Assembly (NCBI GenBank): GCA_050744165.1
Contig: JBOGGN010000179.1
Location: 1-24,098, forward strand
Direction: 5' to 3'
Length of the DNA: 24,098 nucleotides
Source of the DNA: JBOGGN01 sp050744165
GTDB taxonomy: Bacteria; Actinomycetota; Acidimicrobiia; Acidimicrobiales; Palsa-688
This document shows, one piece after another, positions 14,919 to 20,891 of the stretch (the first letter of the stretch is position 1; each line of letters starts with the position of its first letter). The translations under genes were made by a program, and so were the position numbers. The notes beneath the pieces were generated by a model. It saw nothing but the letters and a program-made list of their open reading frames with translations. It made no database searches and was not told the DNA's origin.

Positions 14919-15305
14919 TCAGGCGGTGCTGGTGGTGACGTTGACCGGCGTCGGCGCGACCGTGGCAGTGAAATTGACGTGGCCCTTGTCGACCGAGGTA
15001 ACGACCACCGAGACGGGGTAGACGTTCGTCGACCCTTGGGCCACCAGGGTGCAGTTCAGGGTTGACCCGACCTTGGCCGGCAGCGAACCGGGACAGGTGA
15101 CCTTGGGCTTGGGTTGGTGGACCTGGGCCGCCAGCTGGGTGGCGACTTGGGATTCCACGTCGCTTTTGGGCACCGAGCCAGGACTGCCGATGCTGACGCT
15201 GCCCTTGCACCCGGCGGTGAGCGCCAGCACCAGCCCCGCGGCCACAAGGACCCCGGCGCTCCTCGGCGACCCCGCGCCCCGCCTCACCGCCGAAACGATG
15301 GCCAT
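14919..15305 (-). CDS. DUF4333 lipoprotein
   Basis: The 128-aa precursor has a basic start (R-R-G-A-G-S-P-R-S), a hydrophobic signal and lipobox L-T-A-G-C with Cys33. The mature part carries the DUF4333 pattern: K-S-D-V-E-S-Q-V-A-T-Q-L, then V-T-C-P-G-S-L-P-A-K-V-G-S-T-L-N-C-T-L, whose two Cys probably form a disulfide, followed by Y-P-V-S-V-V-V-T-S-V. DUF4333 proteins are secreted actinobacterial proteins of unknown function. ATG at 15305 is chosen since GGAGGGG lies directly before it; the alternative ATG at 15317 would be upstream of that site. Confidence 0.87.
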   Translation of the reverse strand: MAIVSAVRRGAGSPRSAGVLVAAGLVLALTAGCKGSVSIGSPGSVPKSDVESQVATQLAAQVHQPKPKVTCPGSLPAKVGSTLNCTLVAQGSTNVYPVSVVVTSVDKGHVNFTATVAPTPVNVTTSTA

Positions 15306-15548
15306 GCACCCCTCCACTCAGTCGGAGGGAACGATAACCGACCCTGGTACGGCGCCAGCCGAGGCCGCCCGCCCGGGGCGTCTGGAGTGGGCGCGTGCCT
15401 TCAGCCGGCGGCTCGCTGGAAGCGGCGTATCTGGACCATGAACGGGCGGTGTCCCGGCCTGCTGGCCACGGTCGATCGGCCGATGGACCGTGAGAGTGGT
15501 GGCGACCCCGCCCCCGGGGGGAGGAGGGGCGGAGGTCGGCCGCACCAC

Positions 15549-15566
15549 TTGTGATTATATTCACAA
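15549..15566. promoter_or_regulatory. CRP/FNR-type palindrome
   Basis: TTGTGA-TTATAT-TCACAA is a perfect dyad with 6-bp arms and contains TGTGA-N6-TCACA, the consensus of cAMP receptor protein family sites including actinobacterial Crp. It lies about 100 nt upstream of the merR start, and about 240 nt upstream of the divergent DUF4333 gene. Which gene it serves is unknown. Confidence 0.55.
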
Positions 15567-15628
15567 ACCGCAGCGATGTGGTCGCGAGAGGTCGGGAGCC
15601 GATCCCGAAGGAAAATTTCCGCAGGCCC

Positions 15629-15660
15629 TTGACCTTGGAGCTGACTCCAACCTTTAACCT
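15629..15660 (+). promoter_or_regulatory. MerR-type promoter with long spacer and dyad
   Basis: A -35 TTGACC (15629-15634) and a -10 TAACCT (15655-15660) are separated by 20 nt, longer than the normal 17. The spacer holds the dyad TTGGAG-CTGA-CTCCAA. This is the architecture MerR activators use to untwist DNA. The merR GTG starts 7 nt after the -10, implying a leaderless or nearly leaderless autoregulated transcript. Confidence 0.7.
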
Positions 15661-15667
15661 GGTGTAG

Positions 15668-16315
15668 GTGAACGGCTTGACGGTTTCGGAACTTGCCGGG
15701 GAGGTCGGCATCTCCGCCGACACGGTGCGCTACTACGAGCGCATCGGGGTGATGCCCGAGCCCGAGCGCAGCCCGTCCGGCTACCGGCTGTATCGCCAAC
15801 AGGACGTAGAGCGGGCCAAGTTTGTCAAGCGGGCCCAGCGACTCGGCCTCCGGTTGGCGGACATCGGCGGCTTGGCTGACGTGTGGGACCGGGGCCTGTG
15901 CCCGTGCGGCGGCACCCGTCGGCTGCTCGAGGTCCGGCTGTCCGAGCTCGACGCCGATCTCACCGCCCTCACCCGGCTGCGCCAGGAAATCTGTGGCCTG
16001 CTGGACGAGGACCCGACCAACGGGGATAGCGAGGACACCTGCGGGCCGTTGTGTATCACCGGCTCAGAGCAGATCGCGCCGACCCCGGCGTCCTATCCCC
16101 TTCGGCTTCGCGACACCAGGAGGAATGACATGACAACGACGAACACGTGCGCATGCGGCACCCCGGCCGCTTCGTCCGCGCAGGTTGCGGCCGAGCCGTG
16201 CAACTGCGGCTGCTGCGGCCCGCAGCCTGCCATCACCCGGGAACAACGCGTCGCCGAGTTGCAGGCGTTGCGGGAATCGATCGAACGGGAGCTAGCTCTC
16301 CTCGAATCCCCGTAA
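15668..16315 (+). CDS. MerR-family metal-type regulator with in-frame Cys-rich C-terminal extension
   Basis: The 215-aa frame begins with a standard MerR DNA-binding domain (L-T-V-S-E-L-A-G-E-V-G-I-S-A-D-T-V-R-Y-Y; R-S-P-S-G-Y-R-L-Y), then a dimerisation helix and an effector part with Cys78, Cys80, Cys109, Cys125 and Cys129. Heavy-metal MerR proteins normally end near residue 130-140. Here the frame runs on without a stop into a Cys-rich 61-aa segment starting at Met155 (C-A-C-G; C-N-C-G-C-C-G) and ending in a coiled-coil-like helix. AGGAGG lies 6 nt before Met155, so the tail may also be made separately. The GTG start fits the MerR promoter just upstream. Metal identity (Hg, Zn, Cd, Cu) cannot be told; no transporter is adjacent. 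Confidence 0.88.
   Translation: MNGLTVSELAGEVGISADTVRYYERIGVMPEPERSPSGYRLYRQQDVERAKFVKRAQRLGLRLADIGGLADVWDRGLCPCGGTRRLLEVRLSELDADLTALTRLRQEICGLLDEDPTNGDSEDTCGPLCITGSEQIAPTPASYPLRLRDTRRNDMTTTNTCACGTPAASSAQVAAEPCNCGCCGPQPAITREQRVAELQALRESIERELALLESP
16130..16315 (+). CDS. Nested small Cys-rich putative metal-binding protein
   Basis: An ATG at 16130, in the same frame as merR, is preceded by AGGAGG at 16118-16123 with an ideal 6-nt gap. It would give a 61-aa product with six Cys (C-A-C-G, then C-N-C-G-C-C-G) and a C-terminal charged helix (R-E-Q-R-V-A-E-L-Q-A-L-R-E-S-I-E-R-E-L). The composition suggests a small metal-binding or buffering protein under MerR control. Whether it is made alone, as the MerR tail, or both is open. 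Confidence 0.55.
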   Translation: MTTTNTCACGTPAASSAQVAAEPCNCGCCGPQPAITREQRVAELQALRESIERELALLESP

Positions 16316-16509
16316 CCCTGATCTGACGGGGTGGGCGTCGAGACCGCCTTTCCGACCCTCCCTGGAGAGCCCTCGGCGCCCGCCCCCTCGGAGAGCAGTC
16401 CGCACCCTCACCCGGGTCAGCCAAAAATCGTTGCCTGGCTCGGGATCACGGCGAGGGTGCGGGTCGCCATCCCTACTCCGGGGGGGTACTGGTGTGCTGG
16501 GACGAGGTG

Positions 16510-16554
16510 CATCACCTCCCACTCGCCGATGAGGGCGGCGAGCGGGAGGTGATG
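16510..16554. terminator. Strong stem-loop between convergent genes
   Basis: Two 18-nt arms (16510-16527 and 16537-16554) are complementary except at one position, around a 9-nt loop. It lies between the ends of merR (+) and the lipoprotein gene (-), so a bidirectional terminator is likely. There is no U-tract, which is common in high-GC actinobacteria. Confidence 0.6.
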
Positions 16555-16590
16555 TCCGCTACGACGGGGTCGTCAGCGGACTCTCGTCGA

Positions 16591-17187
16591 TCAGTAGCCG
16601 TTGCCGCTTGTGGCCGGAGTACTCGATGCCGCTGCCGCCTGCACGAGTGTGCCCGACGAGGTGAGGGCGTACCAGGTGCCCCCGAAGCTTCGGAGTCCTT
16701 CTCCGGCGCTCTGGGCGGGGCCGCTGTCATGGGCGAACTCGTACATCAGCCAACCGTTGTAGGTGGGGTAGGTCTCCCCGTCGGCGAGCTTCATGGACCC
16801 CAACTTGGAGGCGTCGACGCCACCTCCCGCCTTGGCGCTGGTCACGCCGGCGGGCAATGCCAGGTCAGGCCAAACCTTGGTGCAACCGCTGGCGTCGTCG
16901 CACGGCACGTTGGTGTGTCCATCGGCGGTCAAGACGTACACGGTGTGGCCGCGGCCGTCGACGACCACCGAGCCCAGTCCTGATGCCGTTGCGGTGCTGA
17001 ACATGGTGCTCGGCGTCGAGCTCGACGACGAGGCGGACGTGGTGCCCGACGAGGCGGACGTGGAGCCCGACGTGGCGGACTTGGTGCCCGACGAACTGCA
17101 GCCGGCGGCCAGGAGCAGGCTCGCGACACCAAGGCCGGCGACGGCGAGGTAACGGCGCGAACGGGGTTGCGGGAGAAGGCGGATCAT
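16591..17187 (-). CDS. Secreted lipoprotein of the Yx(FWY)xxD repeat family
   Basis: The 198-aa precursor starts with a basic region, hydrophobic signal and lipobox L-A-A-G-C with Cys30, then a Ser/Thr/Ala-rich linker (about 31-62). The globular part matches the COG4315/PF03640 family: G-L-G-S-V-V-V-D-G-R-G-H-T-V-Y-V-L-T-A-D, then C-D-D-A-S-G-C-T-K-V-W-P-D-L, and later G-W-L-M-Y-E-F-A-H-D. The second repeat fits the Y-x-F-x-x-D motif; the first has Leu at the aromatic position. The Cys in C-D-D-A-S-G-C probably pair. Function is unknown. It is convergent to merR, and the hairpin at 16510-16554 lies just beyond its stop. Confidence 0.9.
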   Translation of the reverse strand: MIRLLPQPRSRRYLAVAGLGVASLLLAAGCSSSGTKSATSGSTSASSGTTSASSSSSTPSTMFSTATASGLGSVVVDGRGHTVYVLTADGHTNVPCDDASGCTKVWPDLALPAGVTSAKAGGGVDASKLGSMKLADGETYPTYNGWLMYEFAHDSGPAQSAGEGLRSFGGTWYALTSSGTLVQAAAASSTPATSGNGY

Positions 17188-17372
17188 CGGATGGTTCTTT
17201 TCCTCTCAAAGTGGTGGGAACAGGTCATGAGACGGCGCCGTCTGGGTAGTGCTACGGCCGGTCCGGGCATCGGGATTGCCCGGCATCGGCCGGCGGTGCC
17301 GGTTGGCGCGCCACCGCCGGTGCTTCGAGAGCGGCCCGGTTAGCGTGGGATTCCAACAAAAGGGAGGATTCG

Positions 17373-17714
17373 ATGGGGTTCTTCGACAAGGTGAAGGAGC
17401 AGGCCGGCAAGGCAGTGGGGCAGGCCCACGACCTGACGGACAAGGTTGGGGCCAAGGTCGGCGAGGTCCAGTCCAAGCGCAAGGCCGACGACCTGCTCGA
17501 TGACCTGGGCCGGTTCCTGTACGCCGAAAAGACCGGACGGCCGATCGCCGGGGCGGACGCCGAGATCGCCAGGATCGTGTTGCAGTTACAAGCACTCGAG
17601 GCCGATGGCGTCGCCGTCCTGGAAGGCGAAACCGCCACCGCCCCGGAGTCAGGTGGGGGGACGGAGTCGCCGGGCGATACCTCGGCGACGGCTGACTCGG
17701 CGTCGGCGGAGTAG
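17373..17714 (+). CDS. Hypothetical amphipathic helical protein
   Basis: This 113-aa protein starts M-G-F-F-D-K-V-K-E-Q-A-G-K-A-V-G-Q-A and is predicted to be helical and amphipathic for about 60 residues, with a K-A-D-D-L-L-D-D-L-G-R-F-L-Y segment. A low-complexity acidic Ser/Thr/Glu tail follows (about 85-113). Small proteins of this type are common in Actinobacteria and unnamed. GGGAGG just upstream of ATG 17373 supports the start. Its stop is only 8 nt before the rhodanese gene, so both are probably one transcript. Confidence 0.72.
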   Translation: MGFFDKVKEQAGKAVGQAHDLTDKVGAKVGEVQSKRKADDLLDDLGRFLYAEKTGRPIAGADAEIARIVLQLQALEADGVAVLEGETATAPESGGGTESPGDTSATADSASAE

Positions 17715-17722
17715 GGAACGGC

Positions 17723-18646
17723 ATGTTCAAGAGCGCTGACCGGGCCAAAGTCCAACAGCTGTTGGCCGCCGGCGCCCAGGTGGTTGAGGTCCTAGAAGCG
17801 GAGCAATACCGCCTGGCGCACCTGCCCGGGGCGATCCACATTCCGGCCTGGGAAATGTCCCGGAGTCGCGCCGCAACCCTCGACCCCAACCGGCCGGCGG
17901 TCGTCTACTGCTACGACAACCTCTGAGACCTGAGCCCCCGGGCAGCGTGCCTGCTCGACCTGTACGGATTCCGCGAGGTTTACGACTACACCGACGGGAA
18001 GATCGACTGGATGTCGTTCGGGCTTCCGGTCGAAGGCGAGGAAGGCCCGTTCATCAACGAGGTCGTCTCCGAAATGCTCACAGTTCGTTGGGATCGGACC
18101 ATTGGGCAGGTGCGGGGCCAGCTTCAGCATCTCGATGACGATCAGGACCACACCGAACACGGCCACGACCACGAAGGCCACGACCACGAAGGCCACGACC
18201 ACGAAGGCCACGACCACGACCATGGCAGCACGGCGAGGTCAGGGCATCCGTTGGCGATCGTGCTCGGACCCGGCGCGCTCGCGATCGGTGCCCTCGACTA
18301 CGAGGTGCTGACCCACTCTTCGGACAGCGACATGGTGGTCGACGTGATGCGCCTGGTACCGAGCACCATCCGGCCGAGCGTGACGGTCGCCTCGCTTAAG
18401 GGCGGCGCCAACAACCAAGCCATCGTCACTACCTCAGATGGGGTGCTGCTGGGCGAGGCTGACCCGGACCGTGCCGAGACGGACCAACTCCTTGCTGAGC
18501 TTGAGGAACGGTTTGGGACGACCGAACCCTCCCAGGAGCAGCTGTTGGCATTTCTCCGCGAGCGGCTGATCGACGACGGGCGGACGCCAGAGGAGGCGGA
18601 TCAGTTCCTCGCCGATATGGCCGCAGGAGGCGACGAAGAGGAGTAG
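17723..18646 (+). CDS. Rhodanese/CBS-like protein with in-frame TGA at the catalytic position; candidate selenoprotein
   Basis: Read through one TGA (codon 68, 17924-17926), this frame gives 306 residues. Residues 1 to about 105 are a rhodanese domain: V-V-E-V-L-E-A-E-Q-Y, H-L-P-G-A-I-H-I-P, V-V-Y-C-Y-D-N-L, then the TGA, then D-L-S-P-R-A-A and Y-G-F-R-E-V-Y-D-Y. Relatives have Cys right before D-L-S-P-R-A-A, giving the active-site C-X4-R loop; here the TGA takes that place. The rest resembles a CBS-like pair (V-V-S-E-M-L-T-V; V-M-R-L-V-P-S-T-I-R-P; A-I-V-T-T-S-D-G), interrupted by a His-rich repeat (147-166), and ends in a helical acidic tail. Options are Sec insertion, a recent nonsense mutation, or a sequencing error. 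Translation stopping at the TGA would leave a 67-aa fragment without the active site. Confidence 0.72.
17924..17957 (+). other. UGA with downstream hairpin, possible bacterial SECIS
   Basis: After the TGA at 17924-17926, bases 17939-17945 pair with 17951-17957 (7 bp including one G-U) around the 5-nt loop CGUGC. The apical loop begins 19 nt after the UGA and has G at its second position. Both fit the loose rules for bacterial SECIS elements. High GC makes chance hairpins common, so this is supportive rather than decisive. Confidence 0.45.
18161..18220 (+). repeat. 15-nt tandem repeat encoding G-H-D-H-E
   Basis: The unit GGCCACGACCACGAA occurs three times exactly, then once with the last base changed (E to D). 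It encodes a His/Asp/Glu-rich run likely to bind Zn, Ni or similar metals. The exactness at DNA level points to recent expansion. Confidence 0.9.
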
Positions 18647-19268
18647 ACAACCTCGACCCGCGGGCGATCAGACGGGAAAAGGACGCCGCCAACCAACGGA
18701 TGGGTCGCCCTGAGCGAGGACGTTCATCTCGGTCGTCGGGCGAACGCTCGGCGGCGTTGTACTACCAGCTCTACCCCGAGCACCGGTCCTGGGAGCCGCC
18801 GGCGGGCGGGCGCCGTACCCTGCCACACCCGGAGCATCGTCGGCGACGCTTGCCGACGCTCGGGCCCTGCAACCCGTCGGTGTGTCAGTGCCTTCGCTCA
18901 ACCGTGGTTCCGCCGAACGATCGATGGACCCCAAGTTCGATCTCGTTCTTGGCCGCGTTTGGCGAACTTGGCCGCGTTTGGCGAACTTGACCGCGTTTGG
19001 CGAACTTGGCCGCGGCAGATGCAGCATCACGACCGATTTGTGACCCAGGTTCACCGAACGCGGCCAAGAATGACCGGGTAGCCGTTCGTCGCCGTCTGGG
19101 GACTTCAGTCACCGGATACGGCGCCTGCCAGAGAGGTCCGGGCAGACACCACCACACAAGATGCCGGACGTGAGGCAAGAATCCTGAGGGGAAGCCGGGA
19201 GCCGGATCAGCGTCCGGGAGGATCGGTGGTGGGTGCGTCGACCGAGCTGTCGGCGACCCAGTGGTGGC
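18647..19268. other. Gene-free region with repeats
   Basis: About 620 nt without a convincing gene. Open frames here are Arg/Pro-rich and match no family I know. It contains the tandem and inverted repeats at 18946-19070. The remainder, including 19075-19268, holds nothing I can name. It may be the remnant of a mobile or repetitive element. Confidence 0.6.
18946..19070. repeat. Tandem 19-nt repeats flanked by an inverted copy
   Basis: CTTGGCCGCGTTTGGCGAA occurs at 18948-18966 and 18967-18985, and at 18986-19004 with one change; a partial fourth copy follows from 19005. A reverse-complement copy of the 22-nt left end (18946-18967) sits at 19049-19070 with two mismatches. Tandem units bounded by an inverted copy could fold into a large hairpin. 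A miniature mobile element or repeat-protein target is possible. Confidence 0.8.
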
Positions 19269-20768
19269 TTATCGGGCAGGTGGTACCGGCGGGGCCGGGG
19301 TGGCGGCGGCGTGTCTGGCCGCGGTTTGGGTCGTCCATTTGGTCAGGCGGTCTTCGATGAACTGTCCTGTCTGCTCGCCGTCGGGTGAGTCCTGCTTGGT
19401 GAAGCCGTCCGCGGTTCTCGCCGCGGCGGCATTGTCTTCACCCTGGATCGGCAGCTTGCTGGCGGCGACCGCGTGGCCCAGGAGAAACTTGCTTGCCCGC
19501 CGGGTGGCAGCCGCAGCCGCGGGGACACTGGGCTCGAAAACAGGAGCGACGATGCCGGCCATGGGGTCATCGTGGCGGGGGTTGGCGGGGTCCAGCGTCA
19601 AGACGGCCTCAAGGTCGGGTGCCGCGCTGTCGCGTGGCGTGAGTGGGTGGAGGCCGAACTTCTTTTCGACGGTAGCCAGGATGGAGGTGTGGTCTAGCGG
19701 AGGGCCGCTCTCGGGGGCGCGGAAGACGGTGCCCGCTGCAATCAGCGGCGAGACCAGGACGGCGGGCACCCGGACACCGAAGCGGGTGAAGTCGAAGCCT
19801 TGTTCGCCCGGCGTGGTGCTGGGCGGGGTGGCGTCGCTCGGTGGGACGACGTGGTCGTAGTGGCCGCCGTGCTCGTCATAGGTAACGATGAGCAGCGTCT
19901 TGTTCCACGCCGGCGAGGCGCGAAGCGTTTGGTAGATCTGCAGAAGGAACTGTTCGCCGAGGGCGACGTTGCCGACCGGGTGCTGGTCGTTTTCCATCGT
20001 CTTGCCAGACTTGGACCAGGCGGGCTCGAGGAAGCAGAAGCCGGGGAGGCCGTGTGCGGCGTCATGTTCGAAGTCGGAGAAAAGGCCCCAGTTGGCCGGG
20101 GGGGCGTTAAGGGTGTCGGGAAAGTCGCCGATGGTAAGCGGTTTGAGCACGTAGCCGTAGATGCGCCACGGGACCGCTTTGGCGGTCAATGATCCGAAGA
20201 TGGAGGGGGTGGCGAAGACGGGATTCCGTTCGTCCATGACACGGCCAAGGGAGGTAGCTGCCAGAGCGAAGGCCCGGTTGGGAAAGGTTTCGGTCGGCAC
20301 TGAGGAGAACCACCGGTCGCAGACCGCGAACCCTGTGGCCAGCCCGGAGAGCACCGGGACCATGTCAGGGGAGTAGACGCCCATGATGGAGCTGCTGCTG
20401 GCGCCGTTGAGTGGTGGGTCGAGGGGGTGGGCGATTGACTTGGCGAAGCTGGTCACGAACCCGGAGCAGTTCGCGGCCGCGCCTGGCGCGGGGGTCTCGG
20501 TTCCGAACAGCTGCTCGTTGGTGGCGAGGAACCCTTCCTGCGGGTCGACCAGCGGGTACCAGTAGGCGTTGGGGTCCTGCGGGGCGATCTTGAACACCGG
20601 CACTTTGGCACCGGCCGGGGTGTTGTTCGACTCGCTCCCAGTCAGACCGTCGAAGTCATGCCCGAGTGGAGTCTTCCGATCGGGGTACAGGAATCCGAGC
20701 AGGTTGTCGAACGATCGGTTCTCGAGCATGACCACCACGATGTGGTCGATGGCGTCCAGCGCTCCCAT
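19269..20768 (-). CDS. Phospholipase C/acid phosphatase-type phosphoesterase (PF04185)
   Basis: This 499-aa enzyme of the phosphoesterase family (phospholipase C, acid phosphatase AcpA) has the N-terminal active-site block H-I-V-V-V-M-L-E-N-R-S-F-D-N (Glu16, Asn17). It also has C-D-R-W-F-S-S-V-P-T-E-T-F-P-N-R (150-165) and the metal block Y-D-E-H-G-G-H-Y-D-H-V (297-307). The family hydrolyses phosphodiesters or phosphomonoesters, often phospholipids. Unlike most members no signal peptide precedes the first motif, so it may be cytoplasmic, or exported by another route. The ATG at 20768 has AGGAG 5 nt upstream. The C-terminal region of about 100 residues is Ala/Pro-rich. It lies 123 nt downstream of another phosphatase-superfamily gene. 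Confidence 0.92.
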   Translation of the reverse strand: MGALDAIDHIVVVMLENRSFDNLLGFLYPDRKTPLGHDFDGLTGSESNNTPAGAKVPVFKIAPQDPNAYWYPLVDPQEGFLATNEQLFGTETPAPGAAANCSGFVTSFAKSIAHPLDPPLNGASSSSIMGVYSPDMVPVLSGLATGFAVCDRWFSSVPTETFPNRAFALAATSLGRVMDERNPVFATPSIFGSLTAKAVPWRIYGYVLKPLTIGDFPDTLNAPPANWGLFSDFEHDAAHGLPGFCFLEPAWSKSGKTMENDQHPVGNVALGEQFLLQIYQTLRASPAWNKTLLIVTYDEHGGHYDHVVPPSDATPPSTTPGEQGFDFTRFGVRVPAVLVSPLIAAGTVFRAPESGPPLDHTSILATVEKKFGLHPLTPRDSAAPDLEAVLTLDPANPRHDDPMAGIVAPVFEPSVPAAAAATRRASKFLLGHAVAASKLPIQGEDNAAAARTADGFTKQDSPDGEQTGQFIEDRLTKWTTQTAARHAAATPAPPVPPAR

Positions 20769-20891
20769 GGCTGCTCCTGTCTGAGATTTTCAGCGATGGT
20801 CCTGATTTCCGTGTCCGGCGTCCCAGAAACAGTCAAACACGTTCCTCACGCTCGCGACAGCGCCCTGCGTTATCTGGCTGAGCCGCGCGAA

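Larger units (their letters stand above)
15306..15667. other. Intergenic region between DUF4333 and merR
   Basis: This 362-nt stretch has no convincing gene; the open frames in it are Pro/Arg-rich and antisense-like. It contains the CRP-like palindrome at 15549-15566 and the MerR-type promoter at 15629-15660. An AT-rich patch around 15549-15566 stands out from the GC-rich background. Confidence 0.7.

Noticed and set aside
17926..18011. Independent downstream gene starting at ATG 18011
   Set aside because: No ribosome binding site precedes it and it would begin inside the rhodanese domain; sequence between the TGA and 18011 is also clearly rhodanese-coding.
18161..18220. Short direct repeats as a CRISPR-like array
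   Set aside because: Units are contiguous 15-mers with no spacers and are in frame within a protein.
18700..18990. 96-codon open frame after the rhodanese gene
   Set aside because: It is Arg/Pro/Ser-rich, runs into the tandem repeats and shows no domain or ribosome binding site.
19120..19268. Possible group II intron or transposon remnant
   Set aside because: A few stretches looked vaguely intron-like, but no domain V, boundary motif or reverse transcriptase fragment could be identified.
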